Assembly: GCA_004195335.1 (NCBI GenBank)
Contig: SDWK01000850.1
Span: 1-7,729, forward strand
DNA: 7,729 nucleotides
Direction: 5' to 3'
Origin: Shewanella sp.
Lineage (GTDB): Bacteria > Pseudomonadota > Gammaproteobacteria > Enterobacterales > Shewanellaceae
Under the pieces are notes generated by a model. That model was not told where the DNA came from and made no database searches. It saw nothing but the letters and a program-made list of their open reading frames with translations. The translations under genes were made by a program, and so were the position numbers. Below, one piece after another: positions 1-6,337 of the stretch. Each line of letters starts with the position of its first letter. The first letter of the stretch is position 1.

Positions 1-240
1 AACTTTGGCACACTGTTTGGCCTAGTCATCACCATTACCACCCAGTACGCCCAGCCCATTATCGGCCTGATGTTCTGCCTGTTTATTGGCTGGATTTGGT
101 ATCGCAACAGTATTCTTCAGGAGATCAAGCACGGCTATCCGCAAGCTGAGCACAGCTTTTTCTGGAAAATATGGCCAAATTACGTGAAATTTGTCTGCCC
201 GCTATTAATCGTCTTGCTGGTGGTGCAATCCCTGGGATAG
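1..240 (+). CDS. Sodium:neurotransmitter symporter (NSS/SNF) family transporter, C-terminal fragment
   Basis: The frame is open from the first base and ends at TAG 238-240, giving 79 residues of a protein whose start lies outside the window. Two hydrophobic segments are visible. The first is at about residues 4-33 and ends in GWIWYRN. The second is at about 64-79, after the short charged linker ILQEIKHGYPQAEHSFFWKI. This matches the end of bacterial NSS transporters: a penultimate helix ending in G-W, a loop with E and K residues, then F-W-x-x-W-x-x-Y-x-x-P leading into the last helix. Family members sit in the inner membrane and co-transport amino acids or related solutes with sodium. The substrate cannot be told from this fragment. 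The following gene is 528 bases away, so the two are probably not in one operon. The family call is from remembered family features and was not checked by search. Confidence 0.82.
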   Translation, partial: NFGTLFGLVITITTQYAQPIIGLMFCLFIGWIWYRNSILQEIKHGYPQAEHSFFWKIWPNYVKFVCPLLIVLLVVQSLG

Positions 241-590
241 CGCGCCCCTACTTCGACTCGCCTCAGATCCTCGTTTTCAACCGGGGATTCGAGGACAGCG
301 CAAAGGGGGTTAGCGTCCTTAAAAAGCAATGTCTGAGCTCGCTGTTGTGGAATATGTGAGAAGGACGGCGATCGGCATAGATCAGCTGATGGTACTCCAA
401 GGGGTTAAGGGGAGGTTACCTCTGCGGTTCGTGACGAGTCCGCAACGCTTGGTCGGGCGTCATCTGGCACGGCATCAATTCGACGACGTCGGCGCATTAG
501 CAGCTCAGAGAATGAGCCAGGCGGCCCGCCGCTGCTTTAGCAATTTCTTATTTAAAAACAGCCTGTTGCTCAAATTGCATACAGCCATTC
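241..590. other. Unassigned GC-rich intergenic segment, no supported gene
   Basis: This stretch follows the transporter stop. The + strand has an open frame at 329-619 (96 codons), but it has no recognisable domain or plausible ribosome site and its composition looks non-coding (Arg- and Leu-rich). The minus strand has only frames broken by stops. A weak imperfect hairpin lies at 292-319 (AGGAC-A-GC against GC-GTCCT), without a following T tract, so I do not call it a terminator. The segment could be a decayed gene or long untranslated spacer; nothing in it identifies which. Confidence 0.4.
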
Positions 591-603
591 GCTTTGCTAG
601 GAT
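575..603 (+). promoter_or_regulatory. Candidate extended -10 promoter for the large lipoprotein gene
   Basis: A -10-like TAGGAT (598-603) is preceded by TGC (595-597), the extended -10 signature. A weak -35-like TTGCAT (575-580) lies 17 bases upstream. A transcript would start near 610, giving a 5' leader of about 160 bases before the ATG at 769. The -35 matches the consensus only in its first three bases, so the call rests on the extended -10 and the spacing. Confidence 0.35.
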
Positions 604-668
604 ACGGTCATTATTTTGATTCACCGTGATGGTCTGCTGGTGGAATAGTAATCGAAACAGAGGTTTGA

Positions 669-712
669 AGGGATTCAACCAGGCACTCCTACCTCCTATT
701 TTTTGAATCCCT
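669..712 (+). promoter_or_regulatory. 10-bp inverted repeat in the leader, with a loop complementary to the downstream SD
   Basis: AGGGATTCAA at 669-678 is perfectly repeated in inverse at 703-712, leaving a 24-base loop. The loop bases 680-689 (CAGGCACTCC) are complementary to 757-766 (GGAGAGCCTG) at nine of ten positions. That downstream stretch contains the Shine-Dalgarno of the gene starting at 769. If both pairings form together the leader would be a pseudoknot that hides the ribosome site; otherwise they could be alternatives. The right arm is followed by CTTTATATT rather than a clean T run, so a terminator is less likely. The pairing is seen in the sequence; the regulatory role is inference. 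Confidence 0.35.
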
Positions 713-756
713 CTTTATATTTGTTCCGGTCTTTTCTATAGGCAATCTCGGTTACT

Positions 757-762
757 GGAGAG
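757..762 (+). promoter_or_regulatory. Ribosome binding site GGAGAG for the 769 start
   Basis: GGAGAG lies six bases before ATG 769. The next in-frame ATG (796, residue 10) has no such site. This fixes the start at 769 and gives a normal lipoprotein signal peptide. Confidence 0.7.
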
Positions 763-768
763 CCTGTA

Positions 769-3700
769 ATGTCCCTGCGCGTCACTAATCAGTTAATGAA
801 ACTGCTGCTATTACTCGTCATGTCATTGAGTGTCATCTCCTGTGGCGGCGGGGGTGGAGATACACCTTCATCACAAGTGACTGCGCCTGCATCACTCCAA
901 TCGGCAAAGATCGTTTCTGCCGTTTCAAGCAGTAAAAACCAAATCCAGTTGGATTGGCTACCTGCCAGCAGTGGATCATCTTCGTCGCTGGCCTATGAAA
1001 TCCACCTATCAACAACCACCGGTTTCGTGCCTGACAGCAGCACACTAAAAGCAACGATTAACGGAACCATCAGCGCGGACATTAGCGATTTAACACCCTC
1101 GACTGTGTATTACATCATCGTTGTTGCGATCGACGGGACTGGAACAAAAGCGAACTCTGAAGAGTTCTCAGTCACAACGTCTGAGAATGATGTCACCGTC
1201 AAAGCTGATCTTAATGTATTAAGCGAAGAACAGATCGCCGACGATAAGGTTGTCGCCATTAGCGCCACGGCGATTAGCCTCACGAATGATCCTGCTGTAG
1301 CAACCCCAGAAGTGGGCGACATACTCTCTAATATCGGTGGTGACGGCCAACTCAGGCGCGTGGTCTCGGTTAGTGACACGGGATCTACGACGGAAGTGAC
1401 GACAGAGCCGGTAGGCGTTGAGGAAGTCTTCGATAATTTCTCCGTCAATCTAACCACCACGTTGGTAGACCCAACAGCGTCGGAGCAGATAGACAGCTCG
1501 CGGGCGCTATTCCGCTCGGTCCAACTTCCCTCTTCCACCTCCGCAAACCAAACAACCTCACAGGTCGAATGGCCCAATGGTGGGCTAAAGTTTGAGCAGC
1601 GGCGCTCAGGGTCGGGGAATCAAACAGCTGCCGTGGCCAATCGAGCAATGAGCTCAGCCAAGGCGGTTGATATTTCGACTATTGGCGTTTCAGAAAATGG
1701 GGATCTGGCCGTCCGCTATCCTGCAGGAGTCGCGTTGTATGTTGGCGCCAGCCTAAGTAGCAACCTTGCTATTACGGTTGATAAATTTCGTGTGTCTTAT
1801 GGGATGACGACGAAAGCAGAGCTCAAATCTCCCGATGGCACAAAGAAGACACTTTTCCCGCACTTTTCCCTCGAGCAGGATTCTCTATACCACCATATAG
1901 ATATCAATTGGACGCCGACTAAAGCCGACTTAGCGTCTAACCGCTCGCCACACCTCCTGACAGTCACGGTTGACCAGGCTACCGATTGTGCGTTGTTCGA
2001 AAACTGCGACAGGGTGACTGTCGAAATACCCGTTTATGTCATTCAAATAGGGGATGAAGCGCTAGTAGGAGATGTCACCACGCTCTCTTTTGGCACCTTC
2101 GTTGATGCCAACGGTAACCGTCAATTCAAGGGCTGGAACAGTGGTAATGTCAGCGCTGTCATTGAAAAGACAAGACAACTTGTTGAATCCGGCCGTAACG
2201 GACAGCTTAAAAGGACGCTTAACGATGACATCGAAGGGCTCATCGATATCGGACTGGACCAAGACGACTTTAATACCCTCAAAGATCTACAAGACAAGCC
2301 TTTTTCCGAGTACACAGATGCCGACCAGGAGGAATTGAATAAAATTCTCACCCGTGTCGAGCCATTAGCTCCGGCTCAAAACTTCTCTCATATTTTGAAT
2401 AAAATCAAAATGCGTGATGAAACCGTCAACTGTGACAACGCCGCTTACGCGCCCTGCCAGTCCAGAATTGACATCGCCGTCAAGAACATCAAATTTCAGC
2501 CTAAGTTTGAATTTGAAGCAGCGACAAAACCTGAAAAATATCTAAAAGCAGTGGTGAGCGGTGATTTCGGTTTCAAGGCGGAGCTGATTACCGATGCCAA
2601 CGGCATAGTCTCGTTTAAAGGTGATAATGCCCTGACCAAAAAGCTACTCTCGCGTAAATTTTACAAAATCATCCCGACACCTGCGGGCATTCCGATTGTG
2701 ATCATTGGTGAGTTTCGAATGCTGGGACAGCTTGAAGCAGAATTCACCGGAGCGGTGCATGCCAGCCATACCTTCAATCTGAACTATCCATACCGAACGG
2801 GGCTGGAATACCGTAATGGCAGCTGGCGTCAAATCGATGATGACCTAGCTGCAACGCAAAGCTATGTTGTGGATCTATCGGGGGAAGCGGGAGCAAGTGC
2901 GGAGCTCCGACTGATCCCCGAGTTTGAAATCAGTGTGTATCGTCTCAGTGCCGTGACCGGTTCGATCGAGCCCTACCTATATGCCAATGTTGAAGTCGAA
3001 GGTGACGCACGCGCAGGTTTTGGGACGGAACAGGAACCTTGGGCGCAAGGTGATTATCGGGTCAACACAGCAACCGCAGGGGCTGGCATCGACGCCAAAT
3101 GGCGCGGTGACCTGGGCTTGATTGGTGACGAAACCACCGTCGGCTTCAGTTATCCAGCAACCAGCTGTTCCAGCCGGTTTGTCTGTAGTCGCGCGGACAG
3201 AGCCTCGTTCGAACTGATCCCAGCGACCGATTGGATGACCCTGCCAGTCATCAGCGAAATAACACAACAGCCAGGAACAAGCCCATTCGGTGCCGATACG
3301 TTGACTTTATCCACGACGATCACCGCCGGTAAGCTGATGTGGGATGGTGATGACGGCGACAACGACGTCACATCAGGCCAATGGTACCTGTACCGTAAAG
3401 ATGGCCAGGCCGCGTATGGCGAGCTCTCTTTTAGTCACCCAACGAGTCTGACAGATACCAATATCTATACTGGCGCTAATTATGAACCTGGAATCTATGA
3501 AGTGCGCTTCGGAGCGGTCAACCAGCTGCCCTCCATCGTGCGACAGTATCGGTCTATTATGCTCGATCTCCGAAATACCGAGGCACTGGCTCCGGATGAG
3601 TTGAGGTTGATCGGACAAGTTGTCGTTAAAAATCAATTTGGAGCCACTGTCGCTATTCCCGCTAACCTTCGAGTGATGTTTGCTCCCTGTGAACAAGCTG

Positions 3701-5316
3701 AAGGTATGTCAAGTTTCTACACATCTTTTGGAGTTCATGACACGCAGGCTTATGTGGCCTCTGACGGAACCTTTGAGCTTGACTTGCAGTCTTTTGATTT
3801 CAATTCAGGCCAATACGGTTGCTTTGGCTTTGAAGATAACTACAGCTTGGTTCTCTATGTTGATAACAATGCAAACGGGATCTGGGATTGGGATATAGAC
3901 ACCAGTTTAGACTCCGACGAGCTCTTTAAGGCAAGGTTAAGCCAAGGCCCGCCGCTTTTGTCTGTTACTCATGTCAGCCATAGTGGCCAAATCAATATCC
4001 TTGGCTATTCGCTGTCGGGAAATGAAACGGTTGGTCTACGCCCTATCCCTCCCACCCATTATTCAAGTAGCGTGATGGAGAGCACCCCTCTAAATAGCGA
4101 CGGCGGCTTTACTCTAGATTCTTATTACTTCAGTAACATCTCTGATTACTCTGCTTGGACGAACCAACAAAATTTTTACGATCAGTTCGAGCTAATCGTT
4201 TTGGACGAGAGTTACACGCCGCAAGAAATGGCCTCTAAATGGGCACGGGATGAGTTCATCACGATGATTCCTACCGAAGATGTGTTCAACCCGATCCTAG
4301 ATGCCGAAATGATACAATCATTTATCCCTCCAGGCGGTTTACTACCACCTGGTAATGTAAGGGCGCAAGCAGGAACTGCGTGGGTGGATCTGTCTTGGGA
4401 TCGAGTTCAAGGCGCCACCAGTTACAACATCTATTACGCAGAGCAAAGCTTCGGTGATCCCATAAATTTAGAGAGTTACGCCATCTATTCAGGCGGAACA
4501 CTGCTGCAAGGAATTGCCGGCACCAACCATTCTGTATCCAACCTTGATATCGATACCAGCTACTATTTTGTAGTTAGCAGCATTAATGATCCAATTCGTA
4601 GCGAATTGGATTCACTTGAAAGCATTCCCAGTATCGAAGTCAAGGCTACACCTGCTCTTCCTTTGCCGGTCATCGTATCCATTGGAAGACTCAACGATAC
4701 AGGAATCACCCCAGGCGGCGACTACCCTAATGGAAACAATCTAAATTGCAGCGGTGAAACCATTGCTCAGCAAGACTGCTCCCACGGCCGTGATGCTACC
4801 CATCTAGACCACAGCGATGGGGATGCAGGTTTCAACTTTACTAAGCTTGATATAGGTGGCAGTAGCCTTCCAGCTGATGCTTTAAGTTGGAGCTGCGTAC
4901 GAGATAATGTCACAGGCCGTGTCTGGGAGGTTAAAACCGACGATGGCGGCATCCATGATAAGGACAATAGTTACCGTTGGGGAGGGGTTGGCGCTGACCC
5001 TTACGGAACTGATTTTTATAAAGATTGGGACCTGCTGGTTAACAGCAGTAATAATGAAAACTTATGCGGTTTTAACGACTGGAGGGTACCCAAATTAAAG
5101 GAACTACAAAGCATTATCAATTATGGTAGATCGAACCCTGCCATTGACACTGCCTATTTCCCCAATTCATCGGATCCATATATATACTGGTCATCCACTG
5201 GCTATGCTAGGCAACCAGAAAACATCCAAAGAGTCATTTTTTCAGATGGCCAAACAGACCCTCATGGTCGTCGCAACTCCCGTTATTCGGTGAGATTAGT
5301 GAGAGGCCCAAACTAG
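769..5316 (+). CDS. Large multidomain lipoprotein with two FN3-like domains and a C-terminal Lcl_C/DUF1566 domain
   Basis: The product is 1515 residues. Residues 1-25 form a lipoprotein signal peptide: a hydrophobic stretch from L12, lipobox V22-I-S-C25, then a GGGGG linker. It should be lipid-anchored in the envelope; D31 lies well past Cys25, so no +2 Asp inner-membrane retention signal is seen. Domains in order: FN3-like at about 39-138; a beta-rich segment at about 142-222 with VGDIL and LRRVVSV; a long beta-rich middle with close Cys pairs (C407/C413, C555/C563, C800/C806) suggesting periplasmic disulfides; an acidic loop DGDDGDND at 859-866; a possible calcium-binding-like DNNANGIWDWD at 1032-1042; a second FN3-like domain at about 1193-1293; and Lcl_C/DUF1566 at about 1298-1513. 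The last carries DNVTGRVW (1379-1386), DWRVPK (1437-1442), YWSS around W1474 and terminal VRLVRG (1508-1513). DUF1566 ends the Legionella Lcl adhesin, so adhesion is possible. Residues 223-1190 match no family I can name. Confidence 0.85.
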   Translation: MSLRVTNQLMKLLLLLVMSLSVISCGGGGGDTPSSQVTAPASLQSAKIVSAVSSSKNQIQLDWLPASSGSSSSLAYEIHLSTTTGFVPDSSTLKATINGTISADISDLTPSTVYYIIVVAIDGTGTKANSEEFSVTTSENDVTVKADLNVLSEEQIADDKVVAISATAISLTNDPAVATPEVGDILSNIGGDGQLRRVVSVSDTGSTTEVTTEPVGVEEVFDNFSVNLTTTLVDPTASEQIDSSRALFRSVQLPSSTSANQTTSQVEWPNGGLKFEQRRSGSGNQTAAVANRAMSSAKAVDISTIGVSENGDLAVRYPAGVALYVGASLSSNLAITVDKFRVSYGMTTKAELKSPDGTKKTLFPHFSLEQDSLYHHIDINWTPTKADLASNRSPHLLTVTVDQATDCALFENCDRVTVEIPVYVIQIGDEALVGDVTTLSFGTFVDANGNRQFKGWNSGNVSAVIEKTRQLVESGRNGQLKRTLNDDIEGLIDIGLDQDDFNTLKDLQDKPFSEYTDADQEELNKILTRVEPLAPAQNFSHILNKIKMRDETVNCDNAAYAPCQSRIDIAVKNIKFQPKFEFEAATKPEKYLKAVVSGDFGFKAELITDANGIVSFKGDNALTKKLLSRKFYKIIPTPAGIPIVIIGEFRMLGQLEAEFTGAVHASHTFNLNYPYRTGLEYRNGSWRQIDDDLAATQSYVVDLSGEAGASAELRLIPEFEISVYRLSAVTGSIEPYLYANVEVEGDARAGFGTEQEPWAQGDYRVNTATAGAGIDAKWRGDLGLIGDETTVGFSYPATSCSSRFVCSRADRASFELIPATDWMTLPVISEITQQPGTSPFGADTLTLSTTITAGKLMWDGDDGDNDVTSGQWYLYRKDGQAAYGELSFSHPTSLTDTNIYTGANYEPGIYEVRFGAVNQLPSIVRQYRSIMLDLRNTEALAPDELRLIGQVVVKNQFGATVAIPANLRVMFAPCEQAEGMSSFYTSFGVHDTQAYVASDGTFELDLQSFDFNSGQYGCFGFEDNYSLVLYVDNNANGIWDWDIDTSLDSDELFKARLSQGPPLLSVTHVSHSGQINILGYSLSGNETVGLRPIPPTHYSSSVMESTPLNSDGGFTLDSYYFSNISDYSAWTNQQNFYDQFELIVLDESYTPQEMASKWARDEFITMIPTEDVFNPILDAEMIQSFIPPGGLLPPGNVRAQAGTAWVDLSWDRVQGATSYNIYYAEQSFGDPINLESYAIYSGGTLLQGIAGTNHSVSNLDIDTSYYFVVSSINDPIRSELDSLESIPSIEVKATPALPLPVIVSIGRLNDTGITPGGDYPNGNNLNCSGETIAQQDCSHGRDATHLDHSDGDAGFNFTKLDIGGSSLPADALSWSCVRDNVTGRVWEVKTDDGGIHDKDNSYRWGGVGADPYGTDFYKDWDLLVNSSNNENLCGFNDWRVPKLKELQSIINYGRSNPAIDTAYFPNSSDPYIYWSSTGYARQPENIQRVIFSDGQTDPHGRRNSRYSVRLVRGPN

Positions 5317-5359
5317 TCATGTTTAAGCAATAAAAAAACTACTGCATGAGTTTTATTAC

Positions 5360-5368
5360 TGCTATAAA
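5360..5368 (+). promoter_or_regulatory. Extended -10 promoter candidate before the stand-alone DUF1566 gene
   Basis: TGC followed by TATAAA (5363-5368) is a good extended -10 element, matching five of six -10 positions. No convincing -35 lies 16-18 bases upstream, which extended -10 promoters tolerate. The transcript would begin near 5375. That is only about eight bases before the first in-frame GTG (5383), which favours a start codon further downstream. Confidence 0.42.
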
Positions 5369-5421
5369 TACGCTTTGGAATAGTGACTATGGGAATAATA
5401 TTTTTACTACGGGGTAGAAAA

Positions 5422-6042
5422 ATGCACTTTTTCAAGCGACGTCATATGGCGATTGATGGACTCAATAAAGCAATCTACAATCATGCAAAAAAAAATCCGG
5501 AAAGAAAATTGTATAATGTGAACAATTTATTTAAATTAATGCTTTTATTATCAACACTTGTTCCAAAACTGGCCTATTCTGCATGCGTCATAGGAATTCC
5601 GCCTTCGACTCCGAATAGTCAGCTGCAGGATAATGGTAATGGTACTATCACTGATACAGAAACGGGATTGATGTGGAAACAGTGTAGCGAAGGCCAGGCT
5701 GATGACAGTAACTGCAGCGGTGAGGCAGCTCGCTATACTTGGGGTCAGGCCTTGCAACATGCAGAAACAGTGAACATCAACCAGTGGGGAGGATACTCCG
5801 ACTGGCGTCTACCCAATATTAAAGAGCTACGTTCTTTAGTAGAAGAAAGCTGTTATGGTCCTGCTATCAATAGCATTCGCTTCCCTAACACATCAGGAGT
5901 GAATTATTGGTCATCTTCGATTGACGTCACCTACGGCCAAATGTCCGCATGGGCGGTGAGTTTCTATGACAGTAACATTAAGTTAACACAACGTGATAAC
6001 GACTTTAATTCCGCCTTGCGGCTAGTACGAAACTCCCCATAA
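5422..6042 (+). CDS. Secreted stand-alone Lcl_C/DUF1566 domain protein
   Basis: This is a small exported protein that is almost entirely one DUF1566 domain. Numbered from GTG 5383, the frame has 219 codons. A hydrophobic core (L52-L63) and AYS/A at 64-67 give a Sec signal peptide with likely cleavage after S66. DUF1566 hallmarks follow: GTITDTETGLMW (87-98), YTWGQAL (118-124), SDWRLPNIKEL (139-149), PAI then FPNT (160-170), NYWSSS (174-179) and terminal ALRLVR (211-216). C68, C101, C111 and C157 may form disulfides. The start is uncertain: GTG 5383, ATG 5389, ATG 5422 (GGGGT at 5411-5415), TTG 5509 (GGAAAG at 5499-5504) or GTG 5518. The last two give a compact signal peptide; the earlier ones add 30-50 charged residues before it. 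I list ATG 5422 as a compromise. It shares its domain with the large gene upstream and the broken copy downstream. Its role is unknown; a surface-binding function is inferred from Lcl. Confidence 0.78.
   Translation: MHFFKRRHMAIDGLNKAIYNHAKKNPERKLYNVNNLFKLMLLLSTLVPKLAYSACVIGIPPSTPNSQLQDNGNGTITDTETGLMWKQCSEGQADDSNCSGEAARYTWGQALQHAETVNINQWGGYSDWRLPNIKELRSLVEESCYGPAINSIRFPNTSGVNYWSSSIDVTYGQMSAWAVSFYDSNIKLTQRDNDFNSALRLVRNSP
5487..5495 (+). repeat. Run of nine A residues within the 5' part of the DUF1566 gene
   Basis: Nine consecutive A bases lie between the upstream start candidates and the signal peptide of the secreted DUF1566 protein. If translation begins at 5383-5422, slippage here would switch the frame. 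If it begins at 5509 or 5518, the run is in the untranslated leader. Confidence 0.8.
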
Positions 6043-6059
6043 TTTTTAAAATAAAGAAT

Positions 6060-6337
6060 TGGTATACTCTCGCTGAAACGCTTAGCTTAGCTCATGAGAG
6101 CGGCTTTTCTGGCTATCGCGATTGGCGTCTATCAAAGAGCTAATTACGATCGTAGAGACTACCGACTTCTTCCCTGTAATAAACAGCCATGTACTCCCAA
6201 ATACTCGAATTGATGAAAATTGGACGACCTCTCCACAAGCCCGTAGCTCTAATGTCTAGATCATTAACTTCGCGGCTGGTGAAGAGTCAGGCGGTTCCAA
6301 TATGCAGTCTGTTCGTTTAATCCGTAGAGGTCTCTAG
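6060..6337 (+). pseudogene. Truncated, frameshifted Lcl_C/DUF1566 pseudogene
   Basis: Reading from TGG 6060 gives WYTLAETLSLAHESGFSGYR, then DWRL and out-of-frame SKS before TAA 6141. This corresponds to YTWGQAL...SDWRL of the neighbouring intact gene. Moving to another frame at about 6132 continues the domain: KELITIVETTDFFPVINSH, then LPNT, then SNV, TAG at 6257-6259, IINFAAGE and terminal QSVRLIRRGL, ending at TAG 6335-6337. The intact gene has CTACCCAATATTAAAGAG at 5809-5826 where this copy has CTATCAAAGAG at 6129-6139, so seven bases (two codons plus one base) are missing and the conserved PNI is broken. The amber codon sits where the family usually has Trp before the FA-G motif. The start codon, signal peptide and the GTITD...TGLMW half are absent. 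It begins 17 bases after the intact gene's stop, suggesting an old tandem copy that lost its front. TGG followed by TATACT at 6060-6068 also resembles an extended -10, perhaps by chance. Confidence 0.83.
6327..6330 (+). promoter_or_regulatory. Ribosome binding site GAGG for the GTG 6337 start
   Basis: GAGG lies six bases before GTG 6337 and within the last codons of the pseudogene. An in-frame TAG at 6325-6327 rules out a longer N-terminus, so 6337 is the earliest possible start and has a fitting site. Confidence 0.55.

Noticed and set aside
292..319. Hairpin after the transporter gene as a rho-independent terminator
   Set aside because: The stem is interrupted by a bulge, the loop is long, and A bases rather than T bases follow on the + strand.
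329..619. 96-codon open frame on the + strand
   Set aside because: It has no ribosome site, no recognisable domain, and Arg/Leu-rich low-information content in a GC-rich region where open frames arise by chance.
1110..1577. 155-codon minus-strand open frame inside the lipoprotein gene
   Set aside because: It is antisense to a well-supported reading frame with domain hallmarks, and its product is Ser/Thr/Val-rich without recognisable features.
5331..5358. A-rich/T-rich inverted repeat after the lipoprotein gene, considered as a terminator
   Set aside because: The stem is only AAAACT/AGTTTT and its T run is inside the stem, with no GC base; too weak to call.
4660..6042. DUF1566 domains as variable targets of a diversity-generating retroelement
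   Set aside because: No reverse transcriptase, template repeat or near-duplicate of the domain ends with A-specific differences is present in the window. The DUF1566 copies differ throughout, not just at A positions.
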